This document shows, one piece after another, positions 16,183 to 28,900 of a stretch of DNA of 64,000 bases. A program made the translations under genes and the position numbers. This DNA is from Saprospiraceae bacterium (lineage in GTDB: Bacteria; Bacteroidota; Bacteroidia; Chitinophagales; Saprospiraceae). Below the pieces are notes generated by a model. That model saw only the letters and a program-made list of their open reading frames with translations. It was not told the DNA's origin and ran no database searches. Each line of letters opens with the position of its first letter. Positions within the stretch are counted from its first letter, which is position 1. The stretch lies in contig JAQXDE010000055.1 in NCBI GenBank assembly GCA_029251525.1, positions 248,001 through 312,000 on the forward strand, written 5' to 3'.

Positions 16183-18654
16183 ATGAAAAAGAACATGAAA
16201 AAAATAATATCTACCCTCGTATATACATTGTTATGCATTTCCTTTTTAAGTGCTCAGTCGGTTCCTAATGGAATCAATTTCCAAGCAGTAGCGAGAGATG
16301 CGGATGGAGAGATTCTATCCGATAAAACGATTAATCTTCGATTGAGTTTAAAAACTCAACTTCCAGTTGAGGAAACATTTTATGTAGAAACTCATCGAGT
16401 AACGACCAATTCAATAGGTATGTTCTCTTTAGTCATTGGGAAAGGAAGAACGACACAAGGAGTATTTGAAGAAGTTCCGTGGAGTTCTGCAGAAATTATG
16501 ATGGAAACTGCGATGGATACTAAAGGTGGTTCTGATTTTAAGATTTTGAGCACCTCTAATTTATTGGCAGTTCCGTATGCTTTTCATGCTAATACTGCTT
16601 CTAAATTGGTAGAAGATGATGGTATCGAAGATGATTTAGCGAAACTTAATACAGATAATTCTTGCGCAACAAATAAGTGTGATTGTGATGAAGGATATAC
16701 TGATTTAGAACTTTATTATTTTGGAGAAGATGACGTATTGATAGAGGCATTTAATAGTTATTCTTATAATCCTGCAAATCTGATGGTCACTTGGGCCAAT
16801 TCAATGAGTGGTGATTTTTTGACCATAAATGAAAATAATAGTGTTTTAACAAATGGAGTTTTACCTACCAGAGTTTATTTTAGAATTACCAAACCTTCAG
16901 GAGAAATTTGTTACGCACGAATTTATACTCAATGCCCAGTTCCTTCATTGCCAGGCCAACAAGAAGGTCAAGAGATTCTAGGTAAAACCTTCGGGAATTT
17001 TACTGTTTTCTCTCACACAGATAAAGGAAATGGGATTAAATGTACGTTGGAAAATATTCGAAGAGAATGGCACATGGGAGGAAATGTTGTAGCTCTTATT
17101 GCAGACACCACCAATAGAGCATTTGGTACGAAAAATTATGAAGACTTGGCTTTTATCACTAATGATACTGTTAGGATGGTTATTACTAAAGATGGAGATC
17201 TTCTTATAGGAAGTGAGAGAGTAGTATTAGAAGGGAACTTAGAAGTCCAAGGAGATTCTGTAATAGTTAATAAAAATCTTTATGTGTTAGATACTACATT
17301 TACAAGAGTTGGTTTTGTCGAAGAAACCTTAGGAGTTGGAGGAGATGTCACTATTGAAGGAGCAACAACTATCAATAATTCATTCGCTGCAAATGGGCAA
17401 GTAACGATCAATGCAAATGTATCGGGAGGTGATACAAATTATGGTGCTTACCCATTGAGAGTCGAAGGAAGTGATCAAGGGATTGCTGTTAAATTAACAG
17501 CAGGTACCCCTAATAATTCAAATAATTTTATCACTTTTTTCAATAGTTCAGGTGGTGCAGTTGGGCGTATTGAAGGGGAAACAGCGGGAGAAGCAACCAC
17601 GACTCCTGAATATATTTTTGACAATTCTATTCTGGTAGCAGAAGAGATAGAAGCTGGAATCAATGTTGGGACATCGTTTACTCCTATTGTTGTAGGTGGA
17701 GTAATCGCTTCATCTGGGCCATGTGGCCCTTGTATTGCACACGCTGCCGTTAATTTGGCGTTGGCAACTGCAAATCTTACCGCATATAATGTTTTTGCTC
17801 TTGAAAATCTTGGAGTAACTTATCAGTCTGGATCTGCAGATTATGCTGAGTGGTTAGAACGTAACAATCCTTATGAGCAAATTTCGGCAGGCGATATTGT
17901 AGGTGTAAATGGTGGTAAAATTTCTAAACTCACTTTTAATTCCCAACAATACATGGTGATTTCTACTAAGCCAGCTATCCTAGGAAATATGCCTATGGAT
18001 GGAAATGAGGAGTTGTATGAAAAGGTGGCTTTTATGGGGCAAATTCCGGTAAAAGTTAGAGGGGTCGTTTTGTCTGGAGATTACATTTTACCATCTGGCT
18101 TGAATGACGGAACTGGAATTGCAGTTTCTCGGAGTAAAATAAAACCAGAACAATATCGCGAAATCGTAGGAGTTGCTTGGTCTGAAACTTATATTGATAA
18201 TGGAGTTTCTCTGGTAAATATGGCGATTGGACTTAACGCAAATGATGTTGCCGATTTGGCAATTCAGCAAGAAAAGAGAATCAACGATTTGGAAAATAAA
18301 TTCAATTCTTTGGAACAACGTTTTTTGGCTTTGGAAAATGGAACAGATTATACTCCGAGTGAAGGAGTTGCAGAAGCGTCATCAGTTACAGAACTTGAAG
18401 CAGAAAAAGTAATGACAAGGTATGAAATGATTGCATCGAGCATGCCTGCAGAACTTAGCGATGAAGTAATGGAAGACGCGATTTTAAGTTTAAAGAACCA
18501 ATATGAAATTCAAGGAATTAAATTTGAAGATCACCCTGGGTTAAATAAATTATTTATAGATACAGCTTATCAGGCGGAAGTAATTAAAAAAGCGCAGGAA
18601 ACATATAAGATTTCTTATCAGAATATTTTAAAAGCAGCAGAGAGTAGAAACTAA
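16183..18654 (+). CDS. Secreted tail-fibre-like protein with coiled-coil C-terminus
   Basis: The 823-aa protein has a signal peptide (about 1-25) followed by a beta-sandwich that is widespread in Bacteroidota exported proteins (residues 26-140, starting VPNGINFQAVARD and ending LLAVPYAFHANTAS). The middle (about 330-500) reads as beta-helix-like short strands (LEVQGDSVIVNKNLYV, VGGDVTIEGATTINNS), as in phage tail fibres. At about 545-690 lies a DYAEW-containing domain reminiscent of intramolecular-chaperone autoprocessing domains of tail fibres, then a predicted coiled coil (about 691-722). A CGPC pair occurs near 513. No T9SS tail is present, so its outer-membrane route is unclear. A second Met lies 5 codons in (16198); either could be the start. 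A trimeric fibre is an inference from the layout. Confidence 0.75.
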   Translation: MKKNMKKIISTLVYTLLCISFLSAQSVPNGINFQAVARDADGEILSDKTINLRLSLKTQLPVEETFYVETHRVTTNSIGMFSLVIGKGRTTQGVFEEVPWSSAEIMMETAMDTKGGSDFKILSTSNLLAVPYAFHANTASKLVEDDGIEDDLAKLNTDNSCATNKCDCDEGYTDLELYYFGEDDVLIEAFNSYSYNPANLMVTWANSMSGDFLTINENNSVLTNGVLPTRVYFRITKPSGEICYARIYTQCPVPSLPGQQEGQEILGKTFGNFTVFSHTDKGNGIKCTLENIRREWHMGGNVVALIADTTNRAFGTKNYEDLAFITNDTVRMVITKDGDLLIGSERVVLEGNLEVQGDSVIVNKNLYVLDTTFTRVGFVEETLGVGGDVTIEGATTINNSFAANGQVTINANVSGGDTNYGAYPLRVEGSDQGIAVKLTAGTPNNSNNFITFFNSSGGAVGRIEGETAGEATTTPEYIFDNSILVAEEIEAGINVGTSFTPIVVGGVIASSGPCGPCIAHAAVNLALATANLTAYNVFALENLGVTYQSGSADYAEWLERNNPYEQISAGDIVGVNGGKISKLTFNSQQYMVISTKPAILGNMPMDGNEELYEKVAFMGQIPVKVRGVVLSGDYILPSGLNDGTGIAVSRSKIKPEQYREIVGVAWSETYIDNGVSLVNMAIGLNANDVADLAIQQEKRINDLENKFNSLEQRFLALENGTDYTPSEGVAEASSVTELEAEKVMTRYEMIASSMPAELSDEVMEDAILSLKNQYEIQGIKFEDHPGLNKLFIDTAYQAEVIKKAQETYKISYQNILKAAESRN

Positions 18655-18683
18655 AAATAGGCAAAATATTTTGAAAAACATTA

Positions 18684-18725
18684 AAAATGGCTTTCCAACT
18701 TGATGTTTGGAAAGCCATTTTTTTT
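18684..18725 (+). terminator. Rho-independent terminator after the tail-fibre-like gene
   Basis: A perfect 15-bp stem, AAAATGGCTTTCCAA (18684-18698) with TTGGAAAGCCATTTT (18707-18721), is followed by a T run to 18725. The mirrored A run also makes it plausible for the convergent M23 gene. Confidence 0.9.
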
Positions 18726-18759
18726 GTGAATAAATTTTTCTTTTTTTCAAAAAGCAAAA

Positions 18760-19434
18760 CTAATATTTCTCAATAAAATCTGTAGGAACTAAAAAGCCAA
18801 AAGTATCATCCGAATATCCTGGCCCAATTCCCATGTCAATAAAATTTCTCATTTCTAAATGAAGATGTGCACTGTATATTCCGTCAGCAGTTCCAATAGT
18901 ACCTAACAATTGCCCACGTCGAATAAATTCACCTTCTTTTACTTTCACTTCATCCAAGTGAGCATAAAAAGATTCAACATAAGGATACTCAGGATGATCT
19001 GGAAATTTATGAACTACCCGAACGATATTACCCCAACCACAACAAACATTTTCCGCAAAAGTTACGTATCCATTTGATACACTATGAACTGGGTCTCCTA
19101 AATCAGTATTACCACCACCTGTACCATTCCAATCTTCTCCGAGGTGTCTTTTTTGACCAAATTCTCTGGCTTTATAATAATTAGAACCATCAGGTATTCC
19201 AACAGGGAAATCAAATTGTTGAGAAATGAAGTTTGGTTCTTTCTCAAAGATAACATCGTATTTTGATTGGGTACCATAAGGATAAAAGGATGCTTTCTCC
19301 ATTGAAGTAGCTATTTCAATTTGATCAGGAGTTGCTGCAAAAACATAATTTTTTTTTGAACAAAATAAAACTGTAAGTGTAAAAAAAATTGATGGAATAA
19401 TTATTAAACTTGTTTGTTTTTGATGTTTTGGCAT
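18760..19434 (-). CDS. M23-family (LytM-like) metallopeptidase
   Basis: The 224-aa protein has a hydrophobic N-terminal segment (about 10-26) that serves as signal or anchor; VLFC does not fit a lipobox well. The rest is one M23 domain with all zinc and catalytic residues visible: HLGED (H97, D101), YAHLDE (H159) and HLHLE (H190, H192). The spacing fits Gly-Gly or D-Ala endopeptidases that cut peptidoglycan cross-links, and the motif GEFIRRGQLLGTIGT is typical of the family. No SH3 or LysM binding domain is present. It is likely periplasmic and involved in cell-wall remodelling. It is convergent with the tail-fibre-like gene; a -7 box candidate is at 19469-19476. Confidence 0.88.
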   Translation of the reverse strand: MPKHQKQTSLIIIPSIFFTLTVLFCSKKNYVFAATPDQIEIATSMEKASFYPYGTQSKYDVIFEKEPNFISQQFDFPVGIPDGSNYYKAREFGQKRHLGEDWNGTGGGNTDLGDPVHSVSNGYVTFAENVCCGWGNIVRVVHKFPDHPEYPYVESFYAHLDEVKVKEGEFIRRGQLLGTIGTADGIYSAHLHLEMRNFIDMGIGPGYSDDTFGFLVPTDFIEKY

Positions 19435-19468
19435 GATCTAATATTTTAGGATAATAATTGTTTTGTGA

Positions 19469-19476
19469 CAAACTTA
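19469..19476 (-). promoter_or_regulatory. Predicted -7 box for the M23 peptidase gene
   Basis: On the minus strand this reads TAAGTTTG, an exact TAnnTTTG match 35 nt upstream of the ATG at 19434. No obvious -33 TTG is seen. Confidence 0.4.
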
Positions 19477-19706
19477 AAAAGTTTCAAGAGATGTTTTAAC
19501 TCTGATTATTGAAAAATGAAATATCGAAGGTTTGATAATCTTTTACCAAAATGCATTGACTTAACTTTTTAGGGAGAAAATAAAATCGTACCTTAGTTAC
19601 TACAAAAATTTTTCCTAAAATTTTATTTCAATTGGCTCAAATACTAACCTAACTAATTATTTAAGAAAAGTCTTTCGAATTTCAAATACCATTTTGTTAA
19701 TTATTT

Positions 19707-19714
19707 TAACTTTG
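19707..19714 (+). promoter_or_regulatory. Predicted -7 box upstream of the 3471-aa gene
   Basis: TAACTTTG matches TAnnTTTG. A start near 19720 would give a leader of about 200 nt rich in A and T runs. The rest of the 490-nt divergent gap (19435-19924) holds no ORF or other clear feature. Confidence 0.35.
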
Positions 19715-19924
19715 AAACATTAGAATCAAATCGGTTTTTTGGGCTAATTATCTGATTTGCAGATGTTTATATTGTGTTTCTAGCTGTTTTTTTCCTTGGA
19801 GCAGCAAATAGATAAAAATTTGACTCTTCATAAAAAAAATATAGTTTTAGGTTGAAATCACAAAAAAAAAATCTGATATTTTTTTTTTGATAAAAAAATA
19901 GTCCAGCAACACACACTAATTTAC

Positions 19925-22900
19925 ATGAATCAATATCTCAAAATAAATTTAATATTAAAGAGCAAAAGGTGGTTTTTGCTTTTAGTACTTAGTTTCATTA
20001 CTCTTCAGGGGGAAATGTTAGCTCAAGGCTGTGAATGTATTGGTTGTGAGGGGCCAATCCCTATATCTTCTACTAATAATTATACGTTAAATGTTAATGG
20101 AGCCACAAATAATAACCTTTCGAATGCTGGACAAGGTGTTTGTGGAATATATTTAGATATAACGTTTGAACATATTTGGAGTTTGACAATTACCTTGACC
20201 TCACCTTCAGGACAAATGGTTACGTTAATGGGTCCTTATGATAATTATCCCGGAACAACCGGATTTTCCAATTGGGATATTAGTTTTTTGCCATGTGGAG
20301 AACCAGTCTCTCCTGATCCAATGGCAGGTGGAGGCTTTTTTAATGATCAATGGACTAATCTTCAACAGTGGGGTTTTTTTACAAATTATACAGGGTCATA
20401 TTATCCCTATTTAGGTTGTTTAGAAGATTTTAACTTTGGATCAGTTGATGGAGATTGGACTCTTTCTGTGACTAATGGCAGTGGTGTTTATGATAATGGG
20501 AATTTTAATGGTTTTTCAATTTTGTTTTGTGATGATACAGGAATGGGATGTACTGCTTGTGATGCGAACGCTGGAGACCTTTCTGTCATAAATGATATTG
20601 CTTTATGTATTGGAGAAAATTATTCTGGAAGCATAGATCCGTTTTATAATTTTGGAACAGAACCTAATAATCAATATGAATACGCTTATATTATTTCTTT
20701 AGATAGTATAATACAGAGTTATGAGGTGTTTCCTGATTTTTCAACTTTCCTTGAAGGAACTTATGAGGTATGTGGACTGTCATATTTGAGTACTGACTTG
20801 TCCTCTATTCCTGCACCAAATGGTAGTCTTACTGTTGAAGATTTGGAGGTAATTATGACATCTACAGCACCATTTTGTGGTGATATTTCAGATGATTGTT
20901 TTATTGTATCAGTTTATCCAATTTCTGATACTGTTTTTGTTACCGATAATTTTTGCAAAGGAGAAAATTATATTTTTGCAGGGAATGTATATAATACTGG
21001 AGGTGTATACTACCCAGTTTTGCAATCTTCTACAGGTTGTGATACTATAGTGGAATTGACACTAGTGCAGTTGCAATCATATGCAGAAAATATTTCAGCT
21101 ACTATTTGCCATGGAGATACTTTTTTTGTTGAAAATATTTTTCATGTTAATACTGGAAGCTATTCTGATACCTTGACTACAGTTTTGGGATGTGATAGTA
21201 TTTTCAATTTAGAATTGATTGTGTTAAATCCTCAGCCTGTCATTTCTTCTCCAGATACTATAATTTGTTCCAACACTGAAATAGAATTAAATGCTTTTGG
21301 TTCACCAGTAGGTATAGGGATAACTTATTTGTGGACAACTAATACTGGAAATATTTTAGGAGATTCTTCTTTAATTGCAGTAACAGTTGATACTGCTAGT
21401 ATATATTACATTTTGGCAAATCAAGTTAATTCAGGTGTAGTTTGTACAGCGATTGATTCTGTAGAAGTTATCGAAGATTTGATTCAACCTACTATTACTA
21501 TAGAATTAGATGCTAGCACAATAAATTGTAATGTTCCTTCAATAGTTATAGATGGAAATGGATCTTCTACTGGTAGTGAATTTTCCTATGAATGGACAAC
21601 TACAAATGGGAGTATTACTCAAGATACTTTTACACTTTCGCCAACAGTAAACGCGGGAGGAACCTATGTTTTAGATATAACAAATAATGATAATGATTGT
21701 GTATCTCAGGACTCTGTTTTGATTTTGCAAAATACAAGTTTTCCTTCAGCTTCATCAGGAGTGGATATGGAAATCAGTTGTAATAATCCATCGGTTCAGT
21801 TGGATGGATCAGGTTCTTCACAGGGGATGGAGTATGTTTATTTGTGGACAACTTCTGACGGAAATATATTGTTAGGGGATGATGGATTACAGCCAACCGT
21901 TGATTCAGCTGGTACTTATCAGTTGACAGTTACAGATACCATTAGTCATTGTGTTACAATAGATTTTGTAGAAGTATTAACAGATACTATACCTCCAATT
22001 GCTGATGCAGGAAATCAATTAACTTTAGATTGTTATTTACCTGAAGAACAACTTGATGGTACAAATTCCTCTCAAGGTGGACAATATTCTTACCAATGGA
22101 CAACACTTTTAGGTGGCTCAATATTAGATGGGGAAAATACTTTGACCCCTACAGTAGATAGTGGAGGTATTTATGTATTGATCGTGACTAATGATTTAAA
22201 TGGATGCAGTTCTAGTTCGCAAGTTATTATAAATCAGGATTTTAATTCTCCATGGCTTTCTGTAAATAGTCCAATAGATACGATCACTTGTTTGCAAGAA
22301 ATAATTACTATTGATGCAACAAGTTCTGTAGCTGGACCCATTTTCGAATATGAATGGACAGTGTTAGGTTCGGGGAGTATTATTGCAGATACTTTTACCT
22401 TACTACCACAAATTGATTTGGAGGGAATTTACCAAATAGAAATCACAAATACTTTTAATGGTTGTACTACCGTTGAAGCCTTTGAGGTTTTTTCTAACAA
22501 TACACTTCCAACTGTAGAAGCTGGAGCAAATATGACGGTCGATTGTACCACTGCTGAAGTAATATTAAATGGAAATGGTTCGACGGGAGGGGAGTTTGAA
22601 TATTTATGGATTGCGTCAAATGGAGGAAATATTTTGAATGGTGAGACTACTACTACGCCAGTAGTAAATGGAGATGGTAATTATGAATTTTTGGTAACGA
22701 ATACTTTAAGTGGTTGTACTCAAATTGATTTAGTGTCTGTAAATGTAGATACAATTCCTCCAATTGCAGATGCAGGAATCGATACGTTAATTGATTGTTT
22801 TAATAATACAATTTTGTTAAATGGGAATGGTTCTTCTGTAGGTGATTATAGTTACCTATGGTCTTCTTCTGATGGAACAATTGATTCAGGAGGAATTACA

Positions 22901-25900
22901 CTTCAACCAGCTATTTCGTCAGGAGGAAACTTTGAAATTTTGGTGACCAATAATCAAAATGGCTGTTCTGCTTTTGATTCAGTTTTTGTAGGAGAAAATT
23001 TTATTGCTCCAATTTCTTCAGCCGGACAGGATACTTTAATTACGTGTACAAATCCAACTATTTTATTAAATGGAATAGGTTCCTCAGTTGGACTTGAATA
23101 CTCTTATCAATGGACTGTAAACATTGGAGGTAATATTTCATTAAATCCAAATACTCTTCAACCTGAAATTTCTAGTGCTGGTAACTATCTACTTGAGGTA
23201 ACTAATATGATCAATGGTTGTACCTCAATTGATGAAGTTATTGTTCTAGCTAATTCTGATTTACCAATTGCAGATGCAGGTCATAACATGACGATAGATT
23301 GTAACGAAACAGAGGTGGTCTTAGATGGAAGTGGTTCGATAGGAGTGGAGTTTGAATATTTGTGGATAGCGACGAATGGAGGAAATATTTTAAATGGAGC
23401 AACTACTCTTTCGCCTACAGTCAACACATTCGGTGATTATGAACTATTGATAACGAATGTCGTAAGTGGTTGTTCACAGACTGATTTGGTATCGGTTAAT
23501 ATAGATACTCTTCCCCCTGTGGCGTCTGCGGGAATTGATACTTTGATCGATTGTTATAACAGTATAATTTCATTGAATGGAGGAAACTCTTCATTAGGTG
23601 ATTTTAGTTATTTTTGGTCTTCAATTGATGGGACAATTGACTTAGGCGAAACCACACTTCAACCAACTATTTCGTCAGGGGGTAACTTTGAAATTTTGGT
23701 GACCAATAATCAAAATGGCTGTTCTGCTTTTGATTCAGTTTTTGTAGGAGAAAATTTTATTACTCCAATTTCTTCAGCTGGACAGGATACATTTATTAAT
23801 TGTACGAATCCAACAATATTATTGAATGGGAGTGGCTCCTCTATGGGTAGTAATTTTTCTTATCAGTGGATGGCTACGAATGGTGGTATTATCTTCACTA
23901 ATCCCAATTCACTTCAGCCTGAAATTTCTAGTGGTGGAAATTACCAACTTGTCGTAATGAATATTAATAATGGTTGTAGCTCAATGGATGAAGTATTAGT
24001 TGTTTCAGATACCGATTTGCCAATCGCCGCTGCAGGGAGCCCTGACACATTAAATTGTAATCAGTTTGTTGTAAATTTAGATGGAACGGCTTCTTCAATA
24101 GGAGTCGATATAATATATCTATGGAATACAGTAGACGGGAGTATAGTTTTTGGAGAAACATCTTTGATGCCTCAAGTTGATTCCTCTGGCATTTATAGTT
24201 TAACTGTAATTGATACTATTTCAGGGTGTTCAGCTCAATCTTCTGTGGAAATTATAATTGATACAATTACTCCTACTGCTGAAGCAGGAGTTTCCATGGA
24301 ATTAAATTGTGAATTTCAAAATATCACATTAGATGGAACAAGTTCCTCAATGGGAAATCATTTTTCCTACGAGTGGACAACTAATGATGGTAATATTTCT
24401 TCTAATCAACAGTCATTGCTACCTACTGTAAATCAATTAGGCACCTATTATTTAGAGGTGGAAAATAATTTAAATGGATGTACTACTGAGGACTCTGTTT
24501 TTGTGTCCCAAAATATAATTAATCCTATTGCTATTGCAGGTTTAGATACTCTAATCACTTGCGAAAATCCGATATTGATTTTAGATGGGATTGGTTCTTC
24601 CGTTGGAATAGATTATATATATCAATGGACTGCAACTAATGGAGGAATCATTGATAATAATGATACTACGCTTCAACCTCAGATTAGTAATCCTGGGAAT
24701 TATGAGCTAGTTGTGACTGATACAAGTAATGGTTGTTCTGTTACTGATCTATTAATTGTAGACATAGATACCAATACTCCAACTGCGGATGCTGGATCAT
24801 CTGGTGTAATTGATTGTAATCAAACTATTTTAGCTTTGGATGGAAGTTTGTCTTCAACGGGAAGTGTTTTTGGATATGAGTGGATATCAGGAAATGGTAA
24901 TATTCTTTCTGGAGAGAATACATTAACTCCTCAAGTAAATAGTGCAGGTACTTATATTTTGGAAGTAACTAATAATCAAAATGGATGTTCTAATGTTGCA
25001 GTTGTAATGATCACCGCCGATACCATCTTGCCAAATGCAAATGCAGGAATTGATACGATGATAACATGTGAAAGTAATGTTATAAATCTTAATGGAACAA
25101 ATTCTTCAATTGGCAATTTTACATATAATTGGACTACTACAGGACTTGGTACAATTATCATTGAGAATACTTTAACTCCAGAAATAAATTATGCTGGAAC
25201 GTATCAATTAGAGGTAACTAATATTCAAAATGGATGTATTTTTATAGATGAAGTTGAAGTAGTTTTTGATACACTAGTACCAGTTGCAGATGTTGGGTTA
25301 GTTGGGGATTTAGATTGTGATACTACAAATTTGACAATAGGAGGAAATTCATCCTCGGGTGCAAATATTGAATACCAATGGACACATTCTTCAGGAGGTA
25401 ATATTTTGACGGACTCAACTTTGTCGACCATTTTAGTTAATACAGGAGCAACTTATACCTTATTGGTAACTAATGTTTTAAATAGTTGCTCGGCAACTGA
25501 TGAAGTGATTATTACTCAAAATGCAAATCTTCCTACAGCTATAACTAATGCAATCAGTACTATTCTTTGTGATTCTACTCAAGTGACTTTAGATGGCAGT
25601 GGATCGAGTATTGGAAGTGATATTACTTACAGTTGGTCAACGATTGATGGAAATATAATTATCAATGAAAATACACTTTTTCCAATAGTAGACTCTGAAG
25701 GGTTATATACTTTAATGATAACTAACACAAGTAATAATTGTGAGTCAACGGCATTTGTAAATGTAGTTTCAGAGGACTGTGCTCCAATTGCAAATGCAGG
25801 AGCAGATGGGTTTATTGATTGTAATTTTACATCAGTGGTTTTAGATGGAACAGGATCATCAGTTGGGGCAGAATTTACTTATCTATGGACAACTTTGAAT

Positions 25901-28900
25901 GGGATTATTTTGTCAGATTCTGCTATATTAATGCCAACTATTGGTGCAAGTGGAACATATGTTTTAACAGTTGAAAATACGCTTTATGGTTTTATAGCTA
26001 CAGATACCGTTTTGGTGGAAGATTTAGCAATTTTGCCTTCGATTAATTTGTCCGTAAATACTTTATTAAATTGCGTAGACTCAACAGTTTTTATTGATGG
26101 AAGTAACTCTTCCTCCGGTGCAGGGTTCTTATACTCTTGGAATACGAATGATGGAAATATTTTAGCAATAATTGGAGAAAATTCTATATCAGTTGATTAT
26201 CCAGGATTTTATATTTTAGAAATTATAAATACATCGAACGGTTGTGTTTTGATAGATAGTATTGAAGTTTTGCAAAATATTGATGAGCCATTCTCGGATG
26301 CTGGAATAGAAGTAGAATTAAATTGTTTTGATGACGCATCTTTGTTGGATGGAAGTAATTCATCTTCAGGAAATAATTTTGTTTATAGTTGGACTACCTT
26401 AGGTGGAAACATTATTTTTGGAGATTCTTCTTTGAACCCTATGGTTGATGCAATGGGGACTTATATTCTAGAAGTAACGGACACAACAAATGGCTGTTTT
26501 GCTCAAAGTTCAATGGTTGTTTCTGAGGATTTTATTGCTCCAATTTCTGAAACAGGAGTTACTGATGTTTTGACTTGTGATAATCCCACATTGATACTAG
26601 ATGGAACTTCCTCTTCGCAAGGAAATAATTTTAATTATGCATGGACGACGGTGAATGGAAATATTTTAAATGGGGAAAATTCCTTGACTCCCCAAGTCGA
26701 TTCTATGGGGAGCTACCAATTGATCGTTTTTAATTCTCTAAATGGATGTTCAGATACTTCTACTGTTTTTATTAATTCAAACTTTATTTTCCCTATTGCA
26801 AATGCTGGAATGGATACTCAGATTGATTGTGGAATAGAGAGTTTAACCTTAGATGGAGGTGGTTCCTCGATGGGAGTAGAATTTTCATATTTATGGACAA
26901 CATTTAATGGAACTATTCAAGCCGATACCAATTCTCTGATGCCTGAAATTACTGATGTTGGAAATTATTTCTTGATTGTTGAAAACACGCTAAATGGATG
27001 TACAGCAATAGATGGAATAATGATCAATGATGTTGATTGTACGCCCGCTGTGACGATTAATTTGCCCGACACATTGACTTGTTTAGTATCTCAAATTACT
27101 TTGGACGGAAGTGCATCCTCGAGTTGGGGGACTATTAAATATGAATGGACTACTATTGATGGAAATATAGTTGGAGTTGATAACTTACCTACGGTGAATG
27201 TTAATTTACCAGGAACTTATCAACTTTTCTTGACAGATACCTTAACTAATGAAACTACCTTCGGAATAGTTACAGTAGAGGCTAACAATATTATTCCAGT
27301 CGCAGATGCTGGAATTGCTGATACCCTAAATTGTTTAATAAATATTCTGAATTTGGATGGAAGTGCTTCTTCGATAGGAGATGATTTCACCTATAAGTGG
27401 ATGACCGGGAATGGAAATATTGTAAGTGGATTTGATGAGGTACAACCTTTAATTGATAAAAATGGAATCTATGATTTATTGGTGACAGATTTTGAAAATG
27501 GATGTACCGCCACTTCTTCTGTTTTGATAGAAATTGATACAATTTCACCAATAGTAGATTTGGGATTCCCATTTGATTTGACTTGTGCAGATACTATGTT
27601 ATTTTTAAATGGATTAGGTTCATCAATGGGTGATAACTTCAGCTACTTATGGACAACTGGAAATGGAAATATTATTGGAGATCAAAATTCACTTTCCCCC
27701 CAAATTGATGAGGCTGGAACTTATGAGTTGACTATTTTAAATACACAAAATTTTTGTGAAGCTACTAATCAAATATTAATTGAAGTTGATACTGTTGCTC
27801 CAATTATTTTAATTGAACCCGGGGAGATACTAAATTGTGATTTGATTGAATTTGAATTAGATGCCAATGCGTCTTCGTCTGGAAATAATTTCATAGTTCA
27901 ATGGCAAACTTTGGATGGTAATATTATAAATGGAATAAATTCACTTTCCCCTCAAATTGATGATGGAGGAGATTATGAGTTGACTATTATAAATATTCAA
28001 AATGGATGTTCTTCTTCCGAGATGATTTCAGTAACACAAGATACGCTTGCTCCAATTTCTGATGCGGGTAATATTATGGAATTAACTTGTATTGATACTG
28101 TTTTAATTTTGGATGGTAGTAATTCTTCAAGTGGAAATTCTTTTTCATATCAATGGGAAACTTCGAATGGAAATATTGAGAATGGTTCGGATTCACTTTT
28201 TCCCGAGATAAGTTTGCCAGGTGATTACATATTAAACGTTGTAAATAATAACAACATGTGCACGTCGAATGATCATGTGCAAATAACCAAAGATACCAAC
28301 GAACCTATTGCTATTATTGATTTGCCAGATACTCTGAACTGTGCAGTAGAAACAACTACTTTATCTGCAGTTAATTCATCTAGTGGGGTTATTTATAGTT
28401 ATTTGTGGAGTACGAATAATGGTAATATTGATTTTGGAGAAATATCTTTAAATCCACAGGTTAGTGTTGGAGGACAATATGTATTGGAAGTGACTAATAA
28501 TGAAAATGGTTGCACATTTAAAGATTTTGTAGAAGTAGTGCAAGATACTCTTTTACCAATTTCAGAGGCTGGAATTACAATGACTTTAACTTGCTTAGAT
28601 ACTATTTTAACGCTTTCAGGGGATGGATCATCAGTGGGGAATGAATTTGCATATGAGTGGACAACTGGTTTTGGAAATATTATTAGTGGAATAAATTTAT
28701 TGAATCCACAAGTGGATGCATTGGGAATATATCAAATAGAAGTCACCAACAACAACAATATGTGTACGTCTATTGATTCCATAGAAGTTTTTGAAGATAT
28801 GGCATATCCTGAAGTTGAAATAAACGCGATTGGTGGACTAACATTAAATTGTGATGTGAGTAGTATCATCCTTGATGCGAGTAGTTCTTTTCCTACTGGA

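Noticed and set aside
22928-23761. CRISPR-like direct repeats
   Set aside because: The repeats are coding modules in frame with no short constant repeat/spacer structure.
24976-25431. Minus-strand ORFs inside the 33-module gene
   Set aside because: They mirror the repeated coding sequence and carry no independent start or domain signal.
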